The position numbers and the translations under genes were made by a program. Of a stretch of 64,000 nt of DNA, positions 1-10,145 are shown in pieces. The stretch covers positions 56,295,519 to 56,359,518 of the forward strand of contig CM049306.1 in assembly GCA_026874595.1 (NCBI GenBank), in the 5' to 3' direction. How positions within the stretch are numbered: the stretch's first letter is position 1; every line of letters begins with the position of its first letter. The notes under the pieces are model-generated. The model saw nothing but the letters and a program-made list of their open reading frames with translations, was not told where the DNA came from and made no database searches. The DNA is from Sipunculus nudus. Taxonomy: Eukaryota > Annelida > Sipuncula > Golfingiida > Sipunculidae.

Positions 1-432
1 GGTAAATATATTTCCAGATTTTTAAAAATTGCATTATATTTGGCCCAATAACTTCCAAACAGTATGCAATACTGACCTAATTTTTGGTAAGTTCATAGAA
101 AATGGATGGAAGAATATGAATACTAAATATGATCAAAAACAGATCAGTGGTTTTGATATTAGACAGCCTGAAGTGTAACAATGGCTTTTATTTAGGAAAA
201 CAGAGGTTTTTCCTTAGTATATCAAAGGAATGAAGTCCTAGTCACCCAATTTATGGTATGGTAGAAGATTTTAGGAACATCTAACAGTATGCAAAATTTT
301 GGATTCATAGGTCCAACAGTTTTCAAAATGTACTCTGTTAACGGACGGACAGATGGCCGGACGGACGGATGGATGACAAACAAAAGGCCACGAGTATAGC
401 TCAGATGCCTTATGTTTAGCTGAGCTAAAAAT
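1..432. mobile_element. 3' part of an ACGG-type Helitron-related element
   Basis: It matches the same segment at 11640-11935, 12300-12712, 14030-14258 and 43606-43977. It has an ACGGACGGAC microsatellite at 341-373 and the terminal hairpin AGCTCAG...CTGAGCT at 398-426, followed by AAAA. The left end is outside the window. Confidence 0.7.
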
Positions 433-1844
433 TAAAGTACGTTAAATCAAACAAATTTTGGATTATTCTTGATCAGAATTGCACAGCTAGGAAATTTGGA
501 AAGTAAGTATATGCGAATGTTTGCCAGGTTTAAAATCATTAAAGGTTTAAAATGATTTCAAGCATATTACATATGATTAAAATATCTATCCTTCTTGTTG
601 GCTTAATTATTTTAGCTGTGTTCATTTAACTATGACTACACTGCTGCCATACAGGTTATTTAAATATATTTTACAGACTTCCTTTTCATAAAAATATTAA
701 TATTTTATCAGCAAACCCTTATTAATAATATACATATTTCCTGAAAGGCAGGTCTGATTTACTAATTATCCTTAACAAAACCTAAGCTCATAATCCCTAA
801 CATTTCTCTGTATATAAGCATACACCCGTAATCCAACTAAGAAATCTGTCTACACTGCTTCTCATGTTGATTACGTGTGAATTAGTTCTGGAGGATTCTT
901 GGAGTTTGAGATGGGGATGAGGTCTCAGTCTGAGACCAGATAGAAGATCACTTGAGACGATCACAATGTCTGATCTCCAGACAGTTAAAGGTCACCCCAT
1001 GTGGACAGGTGGTCCTGTAACACTGCTGTATGTAAACTAATGAGAGGTCTAGCATAGTCTGACTTCCGCCTGTAGATATGCTATTGAAATTTGGCAATTA
1101 TTCTCTCAAACTACAATGTAATGACACTTTCTGACATTTAAGCTGATGTCAGGGACTGAAGATCAAATATGAGATGAAATTTACTGAAAAATTGAGTGTT
1201 TGTATTTTGCAACCTTATTGCACCATGTGGCCAAGTGACATTACACTTCTGTCATGGGTAACCAGACTCTCTTTGACAGTTACATTTTTTGGAATATTTA
1301 TTACACTAAACAACCAATCAACAGCTTTTAAATGCGGTTGTTTGAGCATGTGACCCATGACCTTGACCTCCATCCATGGGGATGAGATGTTGTAAAAAAA
1401 ATATACTTATTTTCTGATATATTGATATTATTGATTTAATAAAATATTTCACAAGGTATTGTTTTGCAGCTTATGTTTTTGTCAATTTATGAAAAACTTA
1501 ACCAATTTCAATGAACACGCCATTGTGGAGCAGACTATAGTGGACAGAACTGGTTGAAAAAGCATGTTTGATGATTAAAAGAAAGCAAATTATTAATCAT
1601 TATGAAATTTACATTATAGAAATACACCTAAAATAGTGACCTAGTAAATTCAGTCAGACTTGTACACCATGCTGAAAGATCAAGTTAATGATCAAGTTGT
1701 TGAAACTTGTTCACTGCATAAGATTCAGCTCTAATGCTAATTTGTGTCCTGTCTTTCTCATCTCTCTGACTGAGTTAGGATATTTTTTCCTGGTTCATAT
1801 GACTTCTTTCAAGGTACAAACATAATCATTTGTGACCTATTATT
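433..1844. other. Non-coding AT-rich stretch
   Basis: No gene or convincing repeat was seen. A short palindrome GGTCTCAGTCTGAGACC sits at about 921-937. Confidence 0.5.
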
Positions 1845-2311
1845 AAAGGTGCCCAATAACCTACCTTTTGAAAAAGAATTTGTGTGATTTCTGGGTTATA
1901 CTGTGTATATATTAATGATCTAAGGGTAATTTTTGTTGTGAAAAGTTGTTATACGGCCTTCTTGAAGGATTTGTGAACTTGTTTATCAACAACATGTTTG
2001 TGAACGCAGCAATGTTGACAAATGGGAAAACATGTAACCTGATGTGGTAGGTTGCATAATTGCGGAGGTAGAAAAAGTAACTTGTTACAAAAGGCCATTT
2101 GCAAAGCTCTGGCTTATCTGCCTTGCTGATAGATGACCTTGTTTAATAAGTTTTGATTATTTTGGCGGGCCCCCACATATTATAAACACGTTGATATAAA
2201 CCAAACAAGCAGCCTGTGTGCTGTGATATCCATGTTTTCTTACCTTTTTTTATGAAAGCTCAAAGGGATTACCTTTAGTTTATTAAGGTCAGATAGGTGA
2301 TTGGGCCCTTT
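1845..2311. mobile_element. Inverted-repeat (MITE-like) element
   Basis: The left end AAAGGTGCCCAATAACCTA is the imperfect reverse complement of the right end, AGGTGATTGGGCCCTTT. The 467-bp interior has no open frame. The flanks are AT-rich, so the target-site duplication cannot be fixed. Confidence 0.7.
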
Positions 2312-3299
2312 AATTTAATTGATTATAAAAGAATTGTCAATCATTGATACACTGTATAATCAATTGATTGGCACACCACTAATGTCTATAAACAGCTGGT
2401 TATCAGTTGTCATATTCAGGATCACTGTAAGAAAGTTTCCCCAAAAACTTCTTTAGTATTATTGGGATTCATCTGGAGGCAGAAGTAAAGGATCACACTC
2501 CACAATGTAGCCAAAGACATGCCCTGCTCATAATGACATACTCAACATCTTCAACTTATGACCATCCAAATAATTTCAAAATAGGCATATCAAGAAATTA
2601 TTTTTTATACCTATACCTATGTGTATATTGCCAAAATTGTGATATAAGTTTGTCCATTGTAAAGTCAAATATCTCAATTAAAATAATTAGGGGTTTTGGT
2701 TCTTACACCAATTTGAACTGCTTCTGGATTCTAATGGAAGAAACCCACTTTCTTCTATGGCCAAGAAATAACTTAGGTTTCTTCCTCAGGAAATTTTCCT
2801 AGTAATTGATGTAAGGGCAAGAGAATTATGAAACAGTTGAAAGAAAATGAAACAAGTGACCCGTGGGTCATGACGCTTAGCCGACTGACATGTTGACAAT
2901 ATGTCCTTGCACAGGCAACTAATTACGATAATTTAGGTGGCATCATTGTTCATGTATATTAGCTTAAGTTCATCAAGACCCATAAGCACAACAATTTTCA
3001 TGACAATCCAACCAGCCTTTCCTGAGGATCTGGCAATTTGTGTGTATTTTGCATTTTTTCTGGGGTGCTCAAACATACCCCAAAACCTTGAGAATATAGG
3101 TCACAATGACCAAATTTCAGGTTACTGGGGAGAACTTTTGAGGAACTCTCACGATATCAAGTTAGAAGATTCTGGGCCCAATGGTTATGATTTGTGCCCT
3201 ACTTAGGTTTTAAAATTTTCAGTTATTCTGAGGGGTGCTTATAAGCCCCATAGCTCAGAAAATATGGGTAACAGAGACCTATAAAACCCTAAGCTAAAA

Positions 3300-3945
3300 A
3301 CGAGCTTGCCGCGCACTGTTGCTGCAAACTTGCTGCAGCTTTGCAGCAACCTTGCGGCAATGTCACAATTTGCCATGCAAATTAGTTTGCGACAACCTTG
3401 CTGCAGGCTTGCTGCAACCAATGTTCCCGCAGCCCTTTTCCTGCAGCCTTCTCGCACACTCTCCCGCAGCCTTCTCGCACACTTCCTGCAGCCTTGCACA
3501 CTTCCTGCAGCTTCTCGCACACTTTCCCGCAGCCTTCTCGCACACTTTCCCGCAGCCTTCTTGCACACTTTCCTGCAGCCTTCTCGCACATTTCCTGCAG
3601 CCTTGCACACTTTCTGCAGCTTCTCGCACACTTTCCCGCAGCTTTGCAGTAACCTTGCAGCAAGGTCACAATTTGCCATGCAAATTAGTTTGCGGCAACC
3701 TTGCTGCAGGCTTGCTGCAACCAATGTTCCCGCAGCCCTTTCCCTGCAGCCTTCTCGCACACTTTCCCGCAGCCTTCTCGCACACTTCCCGCAGCCTCGC
3801 ACACTTTCCTGCAGCCTTCTCGGACACTTTCCCGCAGCCTTCTTGCACACTTTCCCGCAACCTTCTCACACACTTCCTGCAGCCTTGCACACTTTCTGCA
3901 GCTTCTTGCACACTTTCCTGCAGCAGGGGCCAATTAGATAGCAGC
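3300..3945. repeat. CTGCAG-rich satellite with higher-order repeat
   Basis: A basic unit of about 23 bp (CGCAGCCTTCTCGCACACTT plus TCC) is repeated with variants. It sits within a larger unit of about 303 bp, seen twice by the repeated CACAATTTGCCATGCAAATT at about 3363 and 3666. Both strands are open in several frames for 80-215 codons because the unit has no stop codons; I do not regard these as genes. Confidence 0.85.
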
Positions 3946-4768
3946 CATGATATGTATAAACAATAGCACGGGGGCTCAGTTATTGTGTACAAGCAGACAT
4001 GCCATGTCATTAGTCAGTGACTGTCTCTGCTCCAAATATAAATGCAGGTACTCAACAGAACAAGCTCTCATGAAACTCCATTTAATTTGCACATACAATT
4101 AAACCTTAATCCAGAATGGCTTTTAAATATAAACCAAACTTAATCAAGCTTTGTTAGAAATTACACCTTGATGAATATGAATCAGAGTACACACTACACA
4201 GTCACACGAATCCTGCATGAAGTTGTGTAGCTACATAGCTGAATAAAAGTTCTGGGTGAGTATATTGTCAGGCCAAGGACTGGAAACATGAACCACAAAG
4301 TGACATTGGGTTACTTCAATATTGTTAGGAATTTCCCATTTACTTAGGGTGACATCTATAGACATAAGTCAAACAGAATTAAGCAAATCAACTTTAAATG
4401 AAGCTTAGCCTGAGAATTTTAAAGTTTGTGTGAAGATGAAAACAAAACCTTATTTAAAGTTTCTGTTTCATATTCAAATCAATAAAACTCAAAATGCATT
4501 GGAGTTCAATAAATGCATGATATACACGTTAACCACAGAATTGTTTTCATGCTGCCTTTGATATATCTGCCTTCCAGCTTGAAAACATCTTTCAATCCCA
4601 CCATTAATCTTAGACTTAGTTTTTACTTTTCCACAAAATAAAATTTAATACTACACTTTCTGTGTATAAAATTACTTGAGGAAAAATCAATCTTATCAGT
4701 GCTGGGCAGCCCTTTATCAATGCTTGCTGCGGCATCCCTTAGGGTACAAATATGTAGTTCAAACTTAC

Positions 4769-4853
4769 TGGTGGTAGTAACATAACACCCTCTCTTTGTT
4801 CCTCCAATCAACTTATTGTATGTTCTAATTAATCCAATGAGTCCTCTGAACAT
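4769..4853 (-). CDS. Candidate first coding exon inside a transposon-like element
   Basis: ATG at 4853 leads into MFRGLIGLIRTYNKLIGGTK and RGCYVTTT, ending at CCACCA|GTAAGT (phase 1). The composition (hydrophobic and basic, no acidic residues) resembles a mitochondrial targeting peptide. About 130 bp upstream on the same strand is GATTGGCTAA, an inverted CCAAT box, followed by GGCAGCCATTTTTGC. No downstream exon was recognised. It lies wholly inside the 3287-5368 inverted-repeat element, so it may be a captured gene fragment. Confidence 0.3.
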
Positions 4854-5034
4854 GCTGGATCTGTTGAATGTTACTCTTACTTGAGCTATTTGGCACAGAT
4901 CTTCATATTTTTAGAAGAGCTAACAAAGCACTGTCTTTTACTAATTTTGCAAAAATGGCTGCCTTTCCCTCCAAAATCAGTTTAGCCAATCACAGCAGGG
5001 TAAGACAGGAAATAGTAGAGCAAATAAAACTGTA

Positions 5035-5345
5035 AAAGACTGCGGCTAGCCGCAACCCTCCCGCAGCCTTCCTGCGCACAGCATCCAGTTAACTCTATGA
5101 GACTGCGGCTAGCCGCAATCCTCCCGCAGCCTTCCTGCGCACAGCATCCAGTTAACTCTATGAACTGCGGCTAGTCGCAACCCTTCCACAACCTTCCAGC
5201 ACACAATTCAGATTTGCTGCACACTTTCCTGCAGCCTTTGCCAGGCAGCGGGAAGCATGCAACTAGCCGCAGCCTTCCTGCACACTCTTCTTGCAGCCTA
5301 TTTTGGTTTCCGCTGCTTTGCAGCACGGTTGCAGCAAAGCAGCGG
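5035..5345. repeat. Right-arm GCAGC satellite with 63-bp units
   Basis: Three units of about 63 bp begin at 5039, 5102 and 5165. Two contain the perfect palindrome TGCGGCTAGCCGCA, and all carry CGCAGCCTTCCTGCGCAC-like sequence and CAGTTAACTCTATGA. The GCAGCCTTC motif has the same orientation as in the left arm. Confidence 0.8.
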
Positions 5346-6006
5346 CAAACTTTTCATTTTGCTAAGGGATAATTTCACGTTTCCAAGGAGACTTTTCATG
5401 GACCTCCCTGGATTTTAAGTCAGAAGATTTCAGGTCCAATGGTTATGATTTGTGCCCTGCTTGGTATCAAATTTTTAATTATGCTGGCAGGAGCTTATAA
5501 GCCCCTTAGCTCAGAGAATATGGGTAACAGAGACCTAATTTCAAGTTTCCAAGGATATTTTTCACAGACCTCCCTGGATGTCAAGTAAGAAGATTCTAGG
5601 ACCAATGGTTACAATTTGTGCCTTGTTAATGGTCCACTGCATCTGTAAAGGTCTCAAATATAGACAAAAAAAGGGTTAAACTTTTAAAAAATCCAGGTGG
5701 CGCCACCAGTCTGCAGGATCTAATGAAAGACTCAATGATCAATATGCATGCAAAGAATCATGGTGATAAATGCATTAGTTGTTCAGATAATGGAGCTTTA
5801 TATCATATTTTTAATTATTCTAGGGAGTATTTCTGAGCCCCATAGCTTGGAGAATATGGGTAACAGAGACCTAATTTCAGGTTTGGCATGAGACTTTTCA
5901 TGGATCTCCCTGGATGTCAAGTAAGAAGATTCCAGGTCCAGTGGTTAGGATTTGTGCCCTGTTAACAAATGAACACATCTTAAGAGGTCCCAAAAATAGA
6001 GAAAAC

Positions 6007-6642
6007 TAGATGTGTCAGAACGACACGAATGCCCCGCCTGGGGCAAATTAGAAACATTTGTAAAATTTTGAAAATTTTCTTAAGTTCAGGAGCAGTCAAA
6101 TGGCCAAAAGTAGGTCAACTAGGACAAAACAAGAACTCAATCTGTAACTGGTCATTATCTGCCTACACACCAAAAATCAGGCCCGTATCTGCAGGCACTG
6201 TGAAAAAAAGTCCATACATGTGCACTTATTTATGAAATTTTCTATGTTAGAGCACCGTCAAACGGTCAAAAGTAGGTCAACTGGGGCAAAACATAAACTC
6301 GATCTGTAACTGATCAATATCTGCCCACACACCAAAAATCAGGCCAATATCGGTCAAATATAGGTCAACCGAGACAAAACGCGAACTCGATCTGTAACTG
6401 GTCTATATCTGCCTACACACCAAAAATCAGGCCAATATCTGCAGCCATTGCGAAAAAAAGTCCGTACATGTGTATCTGTCATGAATATTTCTATTTTTCA
6501 TGAAATTTTCTAAGTTAAGGAAGCATTGCGAAAAAAAGTCCATGTATACAACTGTGTGATTTCGGAATGATGGAAGGATGGAAGGATGGAATGACAGACA
6601 TGAGTAAAACTATATGCCCCAGCCACTTTGTGGTGGGGGCAT
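6007..6642. mobile_element. Nested small Helitron-like element with GCCCC hairpin end
   Basis: It interrupts the ~320-bp repeat between AGAGAAAA and the ATTCGTAAAATCG continuation. It begins with the short palindrome GTGTCAGAACGACAC. It contains about three copies of a ~115-bp unit (GTAGGTCAACTAGGACAAAA, CACACCAAAAATCAGGCC) and a GGATGGAAGGATGGAA run. It ends with the strong hairpin ATGCCCCAGCCAC/GTGGTGGGGGCAT. No coding capacity. Confidence 0.6.
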
Positions 6643-7980
6643 AAATATTCGTAAAATCGAAAAAATACAGATGGCACCACCAGACTGCAGAAACTGATGA
6701 AACATTCCATGATTAATATCCATGCAAAGAATCATGGTGATATGTGCAATAGCTGATCAGATCCTTGAGATTTTGTTTCAAATTTTCCATTATTCTGGAG
6801 GGTACTTCAGAACCCAATAGTTCAGAATTTATGGGTAACAGAGACCACAGAGCCTTTTCATGGGCCTCACTGCATGTCAAGAGAGAAGATTCTAGGTCTA
6901 GCCGTTACAATTTGTGCCATGTAACAGATGACCACATCTTAAGAGGTCTCCAAAATGAAGAAAAAAATTCTTAAAAATCGAAAAATACAGGTGGCACCAC
7001 CAGACTGCAGAAACTGATGAAACATTCCATGATTAATATCCATGCAAAGAATCATGGTGATATGTGCAATAGCTGATCAGATCCTTGAGATTTTTGTTTC
7101 AAATTTTCCATTATTCTGGAGGGCACTTCAGAGCCCAATAGTTCAGAATTTATGGGTAACAGAGACCACAGAGCCTTTTCATGGGCCTCACTGCATGTCA
7201 AGAGAGAATATTCTAGGTCTAGCGGTTACAATTTGTGCCATGTAACAGATGACCACATCTTAAGAGGTCTCAAAAACAGAGAAAAAAATGTGTAAAAATA
7301 AAAAAAATACAGGTGGAGCCACCAGTCTGCAGAAACTGATGAAACATTCCATGACCAATATCCATGCAAATAATCATGGTTATCAATGCATTATTTGCTC
7401 AGATACTGTAGCTTTTGTATCAAATTTTCTATTATTCTGGGGGGTACTTCAGGGCCCCATAGCTCAAAGAATATGGGAAACAGAGACCTACATTTAGGTC
7501 TCCTAGCAGACTTTTAATGGACCTCCCTGCATATCAAGAGAGAAGATTCTAGTTCCAGTCATTACTATTTATGCCCTGTTTACAGATGACCGCATCTTTA
7601 AGGTCTAAAAAATAGAGAAAGAAAAAATTGTAAAAAATAAAAAAAACAGGTAGCGCCACCAGTCTGCAGAAATTGATGAAACACTCCATGATCAATATCT
7701 ATGCAAAGAATCATGGTGATCAATGCATTAGTTGTTCAGATACTTGAGCTTTTGTATCAAATTTTAAATTATTCGAGCCCCATTGCTCGGAGAATATGGG
7801 TAACAGAGACCTAATTCCAGGTTTTCAAGGAGATTTTTCATGGACCTCCCTGGATGTGAATTAAGAAGATTCCAGGTCCAGCGGTTACGATTTGTGCCCT
7901 GTTAACCGACAGACGGCCGGACGGATGACGGACAAAGGGTGATCCCTATAGCTCAGATGACTTACAGTCAGCTGAGCTAA

Positions 7981-8700
7981 AGATGGAGAACAAGGGAAGA
8001 AGGAAAGCACCCACAAGTAGAAATAACAGGCCAAAATTAGTAAAGACAGAAAGATGAATAAAATGAAATTATTTAAGAAAGGCTGACACACAGCAGGACA
8101 AAGGATAAATTAAGCTGTTAAGATTGGCAAATAAAGATGAAAGGCCAGGCAAATCAAAGGGTATTATTGATGAAAGTAAGATTGAGAGAAAGGAAAGGAA
8201 AAACAAAGAAATAAGGTTAGAGAAAAAAGCAAGAGAAATTAAGATGAGTTAAAAAGCAGGGAGAAGAATGCACAAAGAGTGAAAAGACAAAAAAGAATAG
8301 AGGAAAAAAAGACAGGTAAAAAAATAAAGGATGGATGGACAGGAAAAAGATATTAATACCTTTATAATAATAACTTTTATAATAAATTAAATGAAAAACT
8401 AGGCAGACAAAAGGGTATATTTTTAAAGGCTGAAAGGAAGACATTAGAAATGGGTCCATGATAAAAGGGCAAAAGAATGGTTGACAGACCCACAGGAAGA
8501 TTAAAAAGGGCAGAATGGGAAAAAAGGAAACAGAGAAGAAAGAAAAATGTGTTTCTTAGAGAAAAAAAACACACTAAAACAAATATGAGAAACAAGATGC
8601 TTTCACATGTGGTGAGATGTTACAGAAGGTTACACAAGGCACAGACCACTATCAGCCAAGATGTAAAAACAAATCAGCTGCTTGGTGAGATGTAAACACT
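7981..8700. other. Purine-rich non-coding stretch
   Basis: The plus strand is strikingly rich in A and G for about 700 bp (runs such as GAGAGAAAGGAAAGGAAAAA). Open frames on either strand here have biased composition (Lys/Arg on plus, Phe/Leu on minus) and are not credible genes. Confidence 0.6.
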
Positions 8701-9198
8701 AACACCCCCACAATGAGCCTCATAGAGACTGAAACCTGTCAGGCAGATGGATATATACTAGCCTACTCTGTTGTTAAACAGTAGACTGAAGGAAATAGTC
8801 ATACACCACTTCCTAGATTAAAGGTCCAGCAACACTCATATGGATAATAATATCTGGGTGTTTTATTTTTCTAAGAGCACCAAGCTGTGAGTCACCACTG
8901 CTATATCTTTGATAAAAAATATATGCAGTAGAGTCTTCCTGTACATGTAGTCAGCTGTCATGTAACAACCACCTAATATTTGTAATGGTGAGACTGTTTT
9001 AAACCAGATCCACACAACCAATTTGAAATATACTTTACAGCATTGTCTTCACTGAGGAAACTTTGATTTACCAAATATATTATAACATATAAATATTATA
9101 ATTTTATATAAATATTATAATATTATAACAAAAATATCCAGATTTCTGAGTGAAAATAAGTTTACAAACACACAAATAAAAACACACATTTATATGTA
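8701..9198. other. Non-coding AT-rich stretch
   Basis: Nothing recognised. An ATATTATAA-rich segment lies at 9080-9130. Confidence 0.5.
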
Positions 9199-9358
9199 CA
9201 GTGGAACCCCACAATTACAACCATCTTGGGGACTGACCCAAGTGGTTGTAATTTGGGGGTGGTCATATTTGTGAAACTCTAAGTGACCTGGTTTGTATAT
9301 TTGGAACCAAGAAAAGTGTTCCTAATTGTGGGGGTGGTCACAAGGCGGGGTTCCACTG
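9199..9358. mobile_element. pogo/Tigger-like MITE
   Basis: The 160-bp element begins CAGTGGAACCCC and ends GGGGTTCCACTG. It is flanked on both sides by TA, the target duplication of the Tc1/mariner-pogo group. It is internally palindromic in part (GGTTGTAATTTGGGGGTGG against CCACAATTACAACC). No coding capacity. Confidence 0.88.
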
Positions 9359-9536
9359 TACATGTATATAGTTGATATATGAAATAAGTGTGGGACATAC
9401 ACTTACTGAGCATGAAACATGGGGAGTAGTGGGTTTCTTACAGTTTTTTTTAACTTTTTTTAAGTATGCATGACCATTACATTGGTCAATCTGAAGTATC
9501 CTTTATTTTCCCAACAAAGTCAATACAGTTTTAAAC

Positions 9537-10145
9537 AAGTGACCTGTGGGTCAAGGGCTCAGCCAAAATTTATTCTGAGAATATTTGTATAAAATTCTAG
9601 TGGTGTGTTGACTGTGCACTTATATGGACCGCATGAAAGATGCAGGAGCCTCTCACATGTATTTGTAAAAATTTCAGTATTTCAACTAGGTGACTGTAAT
9701 ATGCATGAAAATATATCCACTTGGAACATATGAAACCCTGCAAATTACAGAAATATGGACATGAGCTGAAGCATAAGAATACATTTATTATTTGAATTAT
9801 AATGATTTAAAAACATGGGTCATGTCACTCAGCTGAGTTTTGGAAAATATTAGCAAATGCAAAATATCCTTATTTCTTTTGGTTTTTCATGTATATAAGC
9901 ATTTGAAAAGCTAAAGGAAAAATGGCCCTGCTAAAATGAAACTCTGTAAATTATAGAATACTGGACATGAGCTAAAGCATATGCACTGTGTAATAAATGA
10001 AACTTGTGACCTGAAACCATTTAATGATGCACCAAGGGAAAAAAATGGGCCAACGGTAAGTGTTATATGAAAGTTACATTCCATAAACAAAGAATGTGCA
10101 AGGGTAATTAAGTTTTCAAAAGTTAAATATATGGCCATATGAGTA
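9537..10145. mobile_element. 5' fragments of ACGG-type elements
   Basis: At least two 5' signatures are stacked here: ACAAGTGACCTGTGGGTCA at 9536 and CATGGGTCATGTCACTCAGC near 9815. The segment 9710-10145 closely matches 35880-36180. Confidence 0.6.

Larger units (their letters stand above)
3287..5368. mobile_element. 2.08-kb inverted-repeat element with GCAGC satellite arms
   Basis: It interrupts the repeat unit GACCTA|ATTTCAGG. The left end CCCTAAGCTAAAAACGAG...TTGCCGC is the imperfect inverse of the right end GCGGCAAACTTTTCATTTT/GCTAAGGG. ATAA lies beside both ends, a possible target duplication. The arms (3300-3940 and 5035-5345) are GCAGC/CTGCAG satellites; the core (3940-5035) is ordinary single-copy-looking sequence with an exon-and-promoter-like segment. 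The structure recalls Mutator-like elements that capture host DNA, but no transposase is present, so the class is unproven. Confidence 0.65.
2850..7980. mobile_element. ACGG-type Helitron-related element with ~320-bp tandem core, split by insertions
   Basis: It starts with the 5' palindromic signature ACAAGTGACCCGTGGGTCA at about 2850 and ends with a GACGGCCGGACGGATGACGG tract and the hairpin AGCTCAGATGACTTACAGTC...GCTGAGCT near 7946-7977. Between them are repeated units of roughly 310-340 bp with GGTGGCGCCACCAGTCTGCA-like motifs at 5696, 6669, 6991, 7311 and 7651, and GGGTAACAGAGACCTAATTTC. Two younger elements interrupt it (3287-5368 and 6007-6642). Non-autonomous: no replicase or helicase frame. 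Confidence 0.65.

Noticed and set aside
3239-3966. Several long overlapping open frames on both strands
   Set aside because: They arise from a stop-free CTGCAG satellite; no domain, no start context, and mutually overlapping in all directions.
4963-5008. Plus-strand ATGGCTGCCTTTCCC start followed by a GTAAGA donor
   Set aside because: It overlaps the CCAAT-like promoter motif of the minus-strand candidate and is too short to support alone.
8217-8695. Hydrophobic (minus) and Lys/Arg-rich (plus) open frames
   Set aside because: They are translations of a purine-skewed tract; no family features.
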